In this document: in pieces, positions 46,651 to 57,827 of the stretch
Layout: every line of letters starts with the position of its first letter
Position numbering within the stretch: position 1 is the stretch's first letter
NCBI RefSeq assembly: GCF_000204055.1
Contig: NW_006768766.1
Location: 2,133,243-2,197,242, forward strand
Direction of reading: 5' to 3'
Source of the DNA: Melampsora larici-populina 98AG31
Taxonomy: Eukaryota; Basidiomycota; Pucciniomycetes; Pucciniales; Melampsoraceae
DNA: 64,000 nucleotides
Made by a program: the position numbers and the translations under genes
The notes under the pieces: model-generated
What the model saw: only the letters and a program-made list of their open reading frames with translations
Told to the model about the DNA's origin: nothing
The model's database searches: none

Positions 46651-47222
46651 TGTTTCTGGTGGAACCGAGTCCGTCTAGTGGTAAAAGATTCCAGCTCATT
46701 TGTTCAAATGATTCTCTATCTTGGTCTATCTCGGTAGAAAAGCTTTATTTTTGACTTGACTCCGGCTGATACAGAGGTCCTTGCATGATATATTTCATTG
46801 TTTTCTATATGTTTCTTATTTTTGTATGGATGTCTGTGTCTTGTCCTGGGAGGGTTGTGATCACGTGATCCTGAGCACAAATGTGGCACAGACATTGAGT
46901 GCTGCAGTCAACAAAACTGAGTTCAGCCAAGATCTGAGGTTCCACATCATTGTGATATCAAAGATATATACTTTTCAAGTTTTTGTGCTTGCATTGTTTA
47001 TTTCTCTATTATTCAAATTTAAAGTCCCATGCTGTCCTCTTGTTCATGCTTGTTTATGAAAAAGAGTGACTTGAAATACAAAAACTTGACCTGGTATCTA
47101 AAATCATCTCCTTGGCCTGACAATAAACAATAAAAGAAATTCAAGAGTGTAGACTTGGAGTCATATTTTCAATCATTCATCAGCCCTTGCCATTGACAAA
47201 AGAATGTTTTCAAGCTTGGAAT
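46651..47222. other. Intergenic, contains a tRNA-like block
   Basis: No gene is supported. 46664-46735 has tRNA-like features (see findings) but no proper anticodon arm. Confidence 0.4.
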
Positions 47223-47765
47223 TCAAATAACAAACATGTATGTATGACTTCTGTGCCAATATAACTTTGTTTGTAGTGAATTCCGCCGCCGATAAATGTG
47301 GCGGTGGGAGGTACACCCATAGGGCCGGTTGGCGTAGGGAGCTTGCCACAAAATTTGGGGCTCTTTTTTTGCCCCAAACGTTGTTTGAGGATGTTGTAGT
47401 TGCCAAATATCATAACTTCAATGTGGCTGATCCATTTGAAAGACCTCAGAAAGAAAAAGATAGTTTGAGAGATTCACTGACGTTGGATATTGAGGTAACG
47501 TGTGAGTCATCGATTCCTTGACATCAAGATGGCTACTTTTCTCACTATGCAAGATACATTAGCAAAATCCAAACCAATGTGGCATAAATGGGAAGGTAAT
47601 CTTACATGGCCAGGGGAACTGAAAGTGTAGCAGCTGAGGCAAAAGGAAGAGGTATGATATCAGAATACTATAATGCCAGTGAATTGGCAGGAGCTTGATG
47701 CGAGAGGAACCCAAATACATACCTGATAGTATAGCCATGGTGGTAAAGATGGCCAATAAGTGCAT
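47223..47765 (-). CDS. Small secreted protein family member 4, altered C-terminus (108 aa or pseudogene)
   Basis: Minus-strand exons are 47765-47723, 47633-47606, 47544-47482 and 47415-47223, with phases 1, 2, 2 and 327 bases in total. Exons 1-3 are 43, 28 and 63 bases, the same as member 2, and the encoded residues are closely similar (MHLLAIFTTMAIL..., SVPLAM, DVKES..THTLPQYPT). In exon 4 one base is missing soon after the acceptor compared with member 2. The original frame (GKKSPKF...GGGIHYKQS) is therefore shifted and a different 65-codon tail is read to a TGA. The gene may be a pseudogene or may encode a protein with a new C-terminus. It is divergent from member 2 across a TE nest. Confidence 0.55.
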
Positions 47766-48086
47766 CGGATGCTTGAATATATCGAGAATTGAGGAAGGAA
47801 ATAATGTCATGAGAGCAGGGACTTTGTTACAAAGTTTATCTACCATTCCCTACATATAGTGCCGTCGGACTCGTAGGCCATCGTGCTTTTGGGTTCATAC
47901 CCACCATCCAGGTAGATCCAGGTGTTACCATCTGTCAATAACCTGCCAGGACCCTGCAAAGCGCTGGTTGAGGTGTGTGACAAAAAAGGCTGATTTTTGG
48001 TCCGATTTTAGGCCTATGCTAGTGACGGGAAAGGTTGGAATTGGGTGTTGCGAGTGACATGTTAGTGACATGATAGGTCGGAATTG

Positions 48087-48847
48087 TACACCACGGGTCA
48101 GTGCTGATACCAACCGATGTCATCTGGCCTGATGTCAATTTGATATTGATTTGATCTCAAATCAATATACAAATTTTTGATATCAATTTCATCTTGGTCC
48201 GATATCATAATGATATTGGACCCGTTTGGTTCAGTGGCTGATTGACAGGCCCTGAGACCTTGACCAATAGAATCAAATTGTAGAAACAGCCATCTAGTTA
48301 GGACAAAGGAGTACTGATGTCTTTACAATGTAGGTATTCTCCTTTCTTTTGAGCCTTTTAATTGACTTTGTATTTCAATTTTCAGCTGTCATCCTTGATG
48401 AGAAAAGGTCGGGCGTGTGGTTTTGTTCAGGTTGTCTTGCCAAGGTTTGTTATTGGCCCTGGTTGTGGCGGGGCTTGGATGACCAGCTCCAGCATGTTGT
48501 AGAGCTATGGGGTTACACAACTGCACCACAGAGTGTCACATGCATGATATGTTGTACAGCTTCTCTTGTAGTCAAGTCTCTCCTCCTCGGCGGAAGCCTT
48601 CCACATCACTTACCATTGTGGAGGCCGATTCCTTGGAGAGAGCACTGATGTGCTTACCGTACTATTTGTTATACAGCAGGCGTGAGGCAGGATTGCACAA
48701 CCGCCAGAGCTCTGTTGGCTGGCTGTCAGTGGAGGCTAATCTTCTGGTCTCCGATATCAAACCGATCTCATCTCGAGATCAATCCGATGTAAAAAATTTG
48801 TATATCGGATCAATATCAAGCCTGTCAAAAAGTTGACCCGTGGTGTA
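48087..48847. mobile_element. TA-flanked TIR element (Tc1/mariner-like, non-autonomous)
   Basis: CACCACGGGTCA at the left and TGACCCGTGGTG at the right are perfect inverted ends, each flanked by TA. Further inside, AT-rich blocks (GATATTGAT, ATATACAAATTTTT) are also partly inverted. No transposase is seen. Confidence 0.6.
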
Positions 48848-48929
48848 GGTGTGGCCAGTGGGTGGCCAAATGTTCTCGTGTTTGTGACGTAAACGGTCCG
48901 AGAAAACTTGATGAAACACAGGAAAAGAT

Positions 48930-49517
48930 TAAACTTAACAAAGTCCCACGCTCGCCTCGAGCGAGGCTGAGGCAAGCAAGGGACTTACGCCAAACTTGCG
49001 CGGTCCATAACCTCGCGGTAGAGGCTTTTGCAGGGAGCCTCCTGCAATCCCTTTTAACTTTTTCCACACCGAGGATTCTGGTATGGTCCAAAGAGAAAAA
49101 ATATGTGCCGTACTCCGGCGCATATCGTACAGATTTTTCACCGAGGAAACGGCTCCCCTCCATGAACAAAATGGCTTCAAAGTTTTGGCTTTGATAGCTT
49201 TTGTGTACATGTAAACCACACATGTAACCGCTGCAATTGGGAGGTGTGGGTGAAAATAGTCAATTTTGTTCATCTATTATCTGCGTAATAGGAGTGCTTT
49301 CCTCGGTGAAAAAAATGTACAATATGCGCCAGATTAAGGCGCATATTTTTTATCTTTGGATCACGGCCAAAACCTCGGTGTGGAATGAGATAAAAGCGAA
49401 TTGAGGAGGCTCCCTGCAAAATCCTCTACCGCGAGGTTATGGACCGTACAAGTTTGGCGTAAGTCCCTCGCTCGCCTCAGCCTTGCTCGAGGCGAGCGTG
49501 GGACTTTGTTAAGTTTA
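48930..49517. mobile_element. MULE-type MITE with long TIRs
   Basis: 588 bases with inverted arms of about 145 bases (starting TAAACTTAACAAAGTCCCAC), nearly identical to each other. They are flanked by the 9-base duplication GGAAAAGAT (48921-48929 and 49518-49526). Long TIRs and a 9-base duplication are typical of Mutator-like elements. There is no coding capacity. Confidence 0.85.
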
Positions 49518-49627
49518 GGAAAAGATCAAAGAAAGAGTGAGAGATCTGTAAGATGTTGAAAGATGCCAAACAACAGTATGGCTGCAGACGAGTGGACCTT
49601 TGCTATATGTGTTTCCTCCATCTCAAG

Positions 49628-50188
49628 TCAGCCTGAGCCCCGGACCAGCCCCCCGATCGGGGACCCGACGGGGTCCCCGATAGGTCCGGGATTCGGGCGG
49701 AGGTTCTACAACCCCCGATGATCAGGGATCCCCGCGAGTCGGGTGTCGGGCGTAGAAATCGAAAAAAATACTATCCGCCGGGTACCCGACGAGTAAAAAA
49801 TGTATTTAAAACACTCCATCACAGGTAAAAACTACCTAGTCCATTGTCAGGGGAGGCCCTACCAAGCACATGGGAACCTTGCCAGCACTGCCATGGCTGT
49901 GATGTGAGGCCCTGAGTGCAATTTAAACATCAAGTGGACACTTTTTTTCGATGTATTTGGCATCAATATCGATAAATGACCCGGTCCGGTGTTCAAACCT
50001 GGGTGAGGGACCCTTTTTGGTCCAGCCAGCGAGTCCCCGGCGGGGAACCCGGTCGGGGTTCGGGCAGACAATTTTTCAAAAAAAACTCGTTCGGGGACCC
50101 CCGAACGGGCTTGGGAGGTCTCTCTACCCGTCGGTTCGGGGGCCGGGCGAGCCACTACTCGACGGGTAGCGATCGGGGCTCGGGCTGA
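49628..50188. mobile_element. hAT-like MITE, GC-rich
   Basis: 561 bases with ends TCAGCCTGAGCCCC / GGGGCTCGGGCTGA and the 8-base duplication ATCTCAAG (49620-49627 and 50189-50196). Subterminal regions are rich in GGGGACCCG-like words in both directions, as expected for hAT transposase-binding motifs. Confidence 0.8.
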
Positions 50189-50491
50189 ATCTCAAGGCTC
50201 AACTATCTACTCGATCGCAGTAATTATCACGGCTTTCAAAAATCAGCTCAAAGCTTCAACAGCTACTGGAGCCAAGGTAGACACAGATTGATATATGTGA
50301 TCTATTGATCATACTGTCTCCATCTAGCTGTCTAGATTCTTTAGATCATCGTATGCCAATCCTTAACGTGTTTAAAAATCGTTTTTTCAATTACTTGTTC
50401 TCTCAAATTTCTTTGTTGTTCCTTTCTGTTGTTTTCATCTACATACTTGGCTAGCTTGTTGAGTCATGTTATATTTGGAAACACCATTTTC

Positions 50492-50931
50492 AGGACCCTG
50501 GAAAGCTCCTGGAGAACAAACCGTCCTGAGGGGGTTTTCGGATACCGGTGTTTTGTGAAGTCATGTCACATGGTACCAGAGATGTGACAGGTGCAAAAGA
50601 TGCGCCTCAACGAGGGCTATCAGATGGTACACATGTCTGACCCTGAACATGACTGGTGGCTTGGGAAATGTGTGATTTGTAACTTTTGCCCCCCCAGACC
50701 GACGAAAATCCATACCGGCTCGGGTCGGGTACTTACATACGGATATCTCGGTGATTACACGTGGTACAAAACTGAAAGTATATGTAATCGAGAGCCCTGA
50801 TCAAGGCGCTTCTCCTACCACCGAGAAATCCATGTTAACCCACCTCTCCTCGGGGCAAATAGTGAAAGTGTGAGGGCCGGGGCCGGAATGGATCGAGGAC
50901 GGTTTGTTCTCCAGGAGCTTTCCGGGGTCCT
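50492..50931. mobile_element. hAT-like MITE related to the host element
   Basis: 440 bases. The TIRs are about 35 bases (AGGACCC(T/C)GGAAAGCTCCTG...) with one mismatch, and the 8-base duplication is CCATTTTC (50484-50491 and 50932-50939). The first 14 bases match those of the surrounding 3.1 kb element, so both belong to one group. Confidence 0.8.
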
Positions 50932-51330
50932 CCATTTTCCCTGCAGTTGAGATGTCAGCGACGAAAAAGGTCGGAATCCGACTTTTTTTTGAAAATTTTC
51001 CAGAGAAACGTCGGAATTTACGTCACACACCTCAACAGGCGCTTTCCAGGGTCCTAACCTGCCACACAAGCTACACAAGCACCGGTGCACGCAAGATGGC
51101 CATTAATCCGAGGTCGTGTGAAGACCAACTCAACAAAGCCCCTGTAATAGCATGTAATCTGTCAAATCATATCACGAGAGCTATGGAAATTTCGCAGTGG
51201 GAAAGTTTCAAACCAAGAGAAAGCATGACACCATGCTTCCATAAACTGTGGTCTTCAAACCCGACTTGACAAAAACCCTGCTCGCGTGACATTATCTCCT
51301 TCCTCAATTCTCGATATAACCCAGAATCCT

Positions 51331-51827
51331 ATGCACTTATCGGCCATCTTTACCACCATTGCTATACTAGCAGGTATTTGGGTCCTCTCGCATCAAGCTC
51401 CTGCCAATTCACTGGCATTATAGTATTCTGATATCATGCATCTTCTTTTTGCCTCAGCTTCTACGCTTGCCGTTCCCCTGGCCACGTAAGATTTGCTTGC
51501 CATTTATGCCGCATTGGTTTGGATCCTGCTAACTAATGTATCTTGCATAGTCGAAGAAGTAGCAATCCCGATGTCAAGGAATTGGTCACTCGTACGTTGC
51601 CTCAAGACCCAACGTCAGTGAAGCTCTCTAATCATCTTTTTCTTTTTGAGGTCTTTCAAATGGGACATGAACATTGAAGTTATGATAATTTGCGAAGCCT
51701 TGAACGACGTACGAGGGAAGGGAAGAAGCCCAAATTGGAGATCCCGAGCCCTGTAATGACCCACCCTATGGATAACCCTTGGGTCAACTCATATTTCGGC
51801 ATGGGAGGTCACTACAAAAGAGGTTAG
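51331..51827 (+). CDS. Small secreted protein family member 2 (93 aa)
   Basis: Exons are 51331-51373, 51458-51485, 51551-51613 and 51680-51827, with phases 1, 2, 2 and 282 bases in total. The signal peptide is split by intron 1 as in the other members (MHLSAIFTTIAILA / STLAVPLAT). Exon 3 encodes RSSNPDVKELVTRTLPQDPT with the family (R/H)TLPQ block. The last exon (YDNLRSLERRTREGKKPK..., ending FGMGGHYKRG) corresponds to exons 4 and 5 of members 1 and 3 without the fourth intron. It starts 276 bases after the outer hAT element ends. About 30 bases before the ATG are shared with member 4. No known domain and no cysteine in the mature part. Confidence 0.7.
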
Positions 51828-52800
51828 ATTGGCACAGGAGACGTTAGTTTATACATGTCTGTTCTTTCCATTCCAAGCTTGAGAACATGTGTTCGCCGTT
51901 CGCAAAGGCTGACAAATGATTGCAAACATATATAGTTCCCCATGTTTGAATCGCTCGATATGGCTCTAAGTCCACTCTTGAATATCTTCTATCGTTTATT
52001 GTTAGAGCAAGGAGATAAATTTAGATACCAGGTCGAATTTTATTTCAGGTCACTCACTCTTCCATGAACAAGACCTAACTAGACTTTGGTACTCTGGTGT
52101 TTTTTTCTGTAAACATGTACATATATTGAATTGAACATCTTTCATACTCACAACCTTCCCCCATCGTAATGTGCACTGCTTCAAAGAACTCCTCCAAGTG
52201 TGTCCAAGGACATGATCAAAATTTACAGAAATATCAGATTGATGTATCCCTCAGGAGACTCGAGTCTTGGATGACCTTTGTATGGCCAAGTCCTTTTCGA
52301 GAATTTTGTTGAAAAGTCAAGTCTACTACGCGGTCTAAATTTAATTGCAGGTGTTTTGAACCGTTTTGAAAGGAATGATCATCACATCACCCAGCTCAAA
52401 CCATGCAGGGCACAGAGATAATAACACCCCCTACTGGAACCATTATCAGGAAGTTGATCAAGAGTCCTTTCAAAACGTAAAACATGAAATATTCTGATGA
52501 AACCTACATATGTATTTCTTGAATACATATTCTTCCCTCCTTCTCCAACTCGACGCTCAAACTTTCATCAATGCTCCAAAGTAAAAGAGTGTCTTTTTTA
52601 TATGTATATATACACATTCAACTTGCCTTTTCTTGCAAAAAAAAACTTCAGAGACACGCAGACACAAAAGACTCCAAGCTCCAGTATAGAGAATACGGAG
52701 AGAGAAAGAATGAGATAAACCAAACAAGGAGAGAGACAACAAAACTAAGAATCAACTCCCTTATAGATCAATATCTCAAGACCTTTTTTTTAATAAATCC
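51828..52800. other. Intergenic, no gene seen
   Basis: Convergent 3' flanks of secreted member 2 and STT3. Nothing else is supported. Confidence 0.5.
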
Positions 52801-55578
52801 TTATGCAGCAGCTTTACGTCTATTCTTTCTTTTTCTACTAGTTCCAGCTTTCTTTCGTTTTCCGGACGTAAACGCATTAGCATCTTTATGATTTCGATTC
52901 AAAAGATCTTCATCTTTAACTTTGTAAATCCTTACAATCCAATTCTCAGATGTAAAGGCTTCTTCTAATGTATCCAATGTCGGTCCTGCTTCGGGTAAAG
53001 TTTGTCCTCTTACTCTATCTTGTGCTCTTTGACCTCCAAATAATTCATGGAATCGATAATAACTCTAGAAAATCAGAAAAGGAGAAGAATTAGTAATATG
53101 AAAAACAACCCCAAAACCAAACCAAATAAATGAACAAAACGTACCATCTTGTACATCAAACTTTCTCTCATCGTAGGTGAAGCTTCATCATCTACTTTAT
53201 ATTCACCTCTTTGAGAGAAAAAGTTCCCTTCTTTGACTTCGTCTGGCCAAACTCCTTCTGCAATTCTTACCATCCATAAGAACTTGTTGATATCATCTCC
53301 TGAGAATCCTAAAAGACCCCCAAAGATGACCAAGACGTAATCTACGTCATGTTTTCTCAAGATCGGATATGAAACTTCTTCTCTTGAGGACATCGCTTTA
53401 CCGACGGTTGCAATACTGTTTTCATGTCGAACGATAATACAATGAATTTACCTTTCAACTTTTTCGAGTAATCAAAGAAGGACTTACTGAGTATTATTCC
53501 AGGTATTGTTATCAACTAATGTAGTACGATCAGCCATACCAGCGATTTGGTATCCATAATCCCACCAACTCATCACTTTAGCTTCCTTTTCGGTATTCAT
53601 CCTTAACCAATAATAGGCTTCTCTGAAATCATCAATGATGTTCGTACTTCCATCACGATTTCTTGAGGCTAAGACGACTGAAGGTGATGAGTAAGCAGTA
53701 GAAGTGACCCAAGTACAATGCAGTACAAAGATCAAACTAAAGAGGGTAAAAGCAGAGAGAATCGCAAAACGAGTGTCAAGTCCCCAAATAGCCTTTAGTG
53801 TAGGTACGACTGTGTAAGTGGATGAACTAGCTGATCGAGTCGATTTTTGGGTCCGAGTGGATGCAGTTGAAGTGACTGATGAGACTGATGAAATCGATTG
53901 AGAAGCTACGTGTGCTTTTTTCTTCTTGCTAGGAGTGGATGAAGGACCGCTGACTTCAGATCCGGTACTTGAAAGTGTATCCATCGAAGTCGTATAGGAT
54001 GCAGCACCAAATTCGACACTTTCAGGTTGAGCAGGATCGAGATAAAGGTCAAAGACTGATGAAACAATCATAGCAGCACTGATACAGACAACCGGGGTGA
54101 GAGTTAACATCAATCGAACCATGACACCAGCAAAATAACTAGCTAGAACTGAATAAATGATCACAAAAACATGCTCATCACGTAGCTCTCTGAAGCATAA
54201 GTATACACCAGCTGGAAAGAGGTAAATAAGCATTTGTAAATCAAAGAAAAAGCTCGTCCAGGCTGTCGGTTGATGTTCTGATACAGAGGCGATGATCGGG
54301 ATATGAATCTTGGCGTAACCAGTATCGAAGAGAGAGTAGAATCGACCGGTCCAAGGTGCGATCCAACCTTGCTTGGTTAAGATGACAATGACCGCTACTC
54401 CTAAGACTCCAATCGTCCCCAACCCGATTTGAAGCAAAAGTTGGAATTGTTTACTTGAGACATGAGTTCTGATTAATTGTACAAAGGCCACGAGTTGTAA
54501 AAGACCAAAGACACCGAGTGCAGCCATGTGTTCTGATGTACGAATAGGTTGAAATCCAACAAACGGCACCTGCATACTGGCCAGGGTCCCGATGGCATAA
54601 AAGCTAGAATACGCAATGTAAAGCTTATTGGTGAATCTACCCATGAGGACCAAGACTAAAGCATGAAGTGGGAGCATGTTGGTAATAAAGGCGTAACCAC
54701 CCCATGCAGCCACCATGTAAAAGTAAAACAAAGCTGTCATCGAACCGTAAAGAGCTGATCCTTGCTTAAGAGCTTTGATCCATAAATAAAAGGTAAACAT
54801 CAAGATGAAGATGGCAATCGCTTCGTTATCGTATGAACCAGCAACCGATCGAGAGATATAACCAGGTGCAATTCCAATAAAGAGTGCTGCCCATAAACCT
54901 GTACCCTCGCCTGTTTCACCAATCAATTTGGTTTGAGGTTTACCTTTGGAGGTAGTTTTTTGGCCCAGTTCTCTTGCGAAGAGGTAGGCAGCATAGGCAG
55001 TCAAACCTGAAAATCCAGGAGCGAGGAGTACACAAACATTACGAATGTCAACAGGGATCTGGATAGATCAAAGAGGCAGAATCAGTCATTTAAGAACTAC
55101 GAAGTTTGATGTTTCATTGGGAAGGGGGATAATAGCAACTAACATACATTGAAAAGTCGGAAAGCATTCCAGATTAAACCACTAGTGACCATCAGACCCG
55201 GATAGATGGTACCACCCACCACACGACCAAGTGGGTACCATGCTGTGTGATCGAACCAATTCCAAAAAGCATAAAAACCTTGTTCGGTTAATATCTTAGT
55301 TGCACGGCTGTTTACCCAATTCGAAGGATTTTGAACAATAAAAGTTAGCAAGATATGAATGTGAAGATGAGTTTGAATATGATTGAAGAGATGACTTACT
55401 AGTTAAACCAAGGATCAAACTCATGAATGATAGACTCATGGCGAATGACAGCAAACAGACGAGAAGCAACAGCAGCACCAGCAATGAATAAAACCACCAC
55501 AAGCCTTAAGAAAGCTAAGACGTTTCGATTGGTTTGAGGACTAAGAGAGATGAGTGGGTAAACAGTCTTGAGAGACAT
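52801..55578 (-). CDS. STT3: Oligosaccharyltransferase catalytic subunit Stt3 (814 aa)
   Basis: Stt3 transfers the lipid-linked glycan to Asn in N-X-S/T sequons in the ER lumen and is the catalytic core of the OST complex. Minus-strand exons are 55578-55400, 55307-55148, 55058-53488, 53415-53145 and 53064-52801, 2445 bases in frame. Motifs in order are the first acidic loop HEFDPWFNYRAT, SYDNEAIAI, the loop SEHQP, the WWDYG acceptor-binding motif, DNNTWNNTHIATVG, and DINKFLWMVRIAEG (DxxK-type motif). The long membrane domain has many hydrophobic helices. A Ser/Thr-rich, low-complexity insertion (SSTGSEVSGPSSTPSKKKK...) lies before WWDYG. The C-terminus is Arg/Lys-rich and ends RRKAAA. The ATG at 55578 is the first in frame; a further upstream exon cannot be excluded. 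Confidence 0.95.
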
Positions 55579-57694
55579 GAGACCAGAGGTAATTGGGGGC
55601 CTTTGCCTTTTACTTTGACTTTCCTGTTTACCTCTGAGTTTCTTTTTGGTGAATTTTGAAGAATTGAAGTGGAAATTGGTTTCGATCGAGTCAAGCAAAG
55701 AAAGTCTGACGTGTAACAAATCCAAGTGATGATCAATTCAAAATATATGGTAAACAAACACCACTCATGGCTTTAAACAGGTCTCATAAGTTTACCACAA
55801 CAGTTCAACTTAAAACGGCATTTGAAGAATCACCTCAACACAATTTGGAACAACAAAAGAGAAACGAGTCATCACGCGTCTTCGCTCCGTGCATTGGGGC
55901 CATCCAGATTAGACCGTAAAGGCACTGCCTTGAACGCACTTCCCTTTGATCAATCGCAAAAACCATTTGGTGATCATTCTGTGATAAACTTTAGATCAAT
56001 GAGAATAAAAACCCCACATCAAGTCCAATTTCCAGTGCGATCATACTCTGGTTTTGAATCACATCACCAGAAAAGTGAGGAATCAGAGGGATTGTTAAGA
56101 AGCAGAAGATCCAGTCAACTCTAATGGTTCCAAACAAATGATTGGACGTATCAAAAAACTTTACTTGATCATTCTATCCTACTGTATATTTCTATCTTTC
56201 TACCCCCAGTGCCCAAAGACAACTTGACGTGCACCAAGTCTCGGTAAATTGATATAGAGTGTAATCAACGAGAGAATAGGACTCGGTGTAGATTTTATCC
56301 TAATTGTATCTGATCTTGCAATATAAAGCAAAAGAAGTCCAAAATAGTCAATCATGATATACTGGAGAACGTATAATTTTCCTAAATGAAATCACACTTT
56401 AAAAACTTTACATTGCAAAGAAATACGAAATCAATCTATTTATGAAAGATTGGTTTATATTATGTTGACACTCACATCTTAAGCATATCAGCAGATGTCT
56501 GTAGTTAAAGTATTTCGAAGATGGAATGATTTGATTTTTTTGATCAGATATATAGTTGCTTTACATACTGATATAAAATGTCTTTACAACTGATGACCTC
56601 TTTCGATTTTCACCTAAGCTACCATGATTGCGATACCAATTGCGTTGTGAGAGTTATCTTCTGTTTATTGTAAATAATCCAATGGTCAAACTAGAAAAAA
56701 TATCTACCCGCATCTTGCCAGTGCCACTCATCATATTTTGGGAGCAGAAAAGTTTGCTTTTATGCAATGTACTATTCTATCATCACTCATACTTGACTGG
56801 AAGCTTGAAATTGAAGGGTATGAAGCTTCTGTTGCAATGTGTGACGTTACATAGGTAAACGAAGAGCTTAAGCAGGTTGAAAGACGTGAAGATTGTTTAC
56901 ATGAATGATAGAACAAAGTTCATTACAAAAAGGCAACCTCATACGCAATTGTGATACGGTTGTCTATGGACCCTGTTCTCTATAACCTGGATCTTTTGAT
57001 ATACAATTGCTTGGCTTCATATCTTTCGATCTTGAAAGGTGAAGCTCAACAAGTGTTGGTAGCTTGTATATAAAGTGCAATTAATGAGGCTCGATATCAA
57101 TATTTAATTGTATCCTAATTACAATGAACGAACCAGAAATGTAAAGTAGTACAGTAAGGAGATTTTTACCTTTCAAATCATATTTCTCAAATGACGCATA
57201 AATTAGCTTGAATGAAACTCTGAAAGAAAATTCTCTTTGTATCAATTCAAAGTTGACTCAGTCTAAAATTATGCCAGGGTTTTTCATAATTGCAAAAGTA
57301 ATGGAACGAGGTACGATCCCCTTTCATTTCTAAAAGTTTGGTTTACGTAACTTTGCCCTCAACTTCAAGTCTTAAACCAGATTAGCGGGGTTTTTTGATC
57401 AGGGTTTTCGAAAATTGATTATCATCATGGAGATCATATTTTTTCTATCTAAAATTGCACCAAGAATAAAAGTGAACTCTAAAGTTGAAAGCGTCATAAG
57501 TGAACCCCTTCAAAGAAAATCTACACTAAAGTTTTTGATATTACAAAGTAAGGTTATATGTATGCAGTAAAAGAGGTCCAATAAATTTACATGCATAGCG
57601 GGATCGAATCGCAAATAGTTATCATTCAAATTAGTTGGTTATGACAAAACTTGCACACAACTAAAGGAACTCACTGTGCCGAACAGGATATGAG
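55579..57694. other. Intergenic, one weak ORF
   Basis: 55767-56124 (plus) has two overlapping protein-like frames: a 50-codon ATG frame MALNRSHKF..., and an ATG-less frame ending SEESEGLLRSRRSSQL. They may be one gene split by an intron or sequencing shift, but I found no convincing splice. The rest is AT-rich without structure. Confidence 0.35.
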
Positions 57695-57702
57695 TATATA
57701 TA
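57695..57702 (+). promoter_or_regulatory. TATA box of small secreted gene 3
   Basis: TATATATA occurs 126 bases before the ATG, close to the 129 bases seen for member 1. A GAAC word lies about 14 bases upstream in both. Confidence 0.4.
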
Positions 57703-57827
57703 GTCACTCTTTGTCCTTCATGGAGTGGCAGTGATTCTTACTTCTCAAGCAAACAATTTAATTGTACATTTCTTAGAAGAACAATTTGAATGTTTGATAT
57801 TATCAATCAACTATATCATTTTTCAAT

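Larger units (their letters stand above)
47948..51055. mobile_element. hAT-like DNA transposon (3.1 kb) hosting four nested elements
   Basis: The ends are inverted repeats of about 34 bases starting AGGACCCTG(C/G)AAAGCG and running into GAGGTGTGTGAC. The element is flanked by AACCTGCC at 47940-47947 and 51056-51063, an 8-base target duplication as hAT elements make. Its own sequence, excluding nested insertions, is only about 750 bases with no transposase, so it is non-autonomous. The nested elements are 48087-48847, 48930-49517, 49628-50188 and 50492-50931. The order of insertion follows from the nesting. Confidence 0.8.

Noticed and set aside
48349..48836. Plus-strand ORFs of about 100 codons within the transposon nest
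   Set aside because: No transposase motif; the frames lie inside a non-autonomous TIR element.
48825..49273. ORFs of 110-132 codons across the MULE MITE
   Set aside because: Coding potential arises from long inverted arms; the same region is open on both strands, and no domain is seen.
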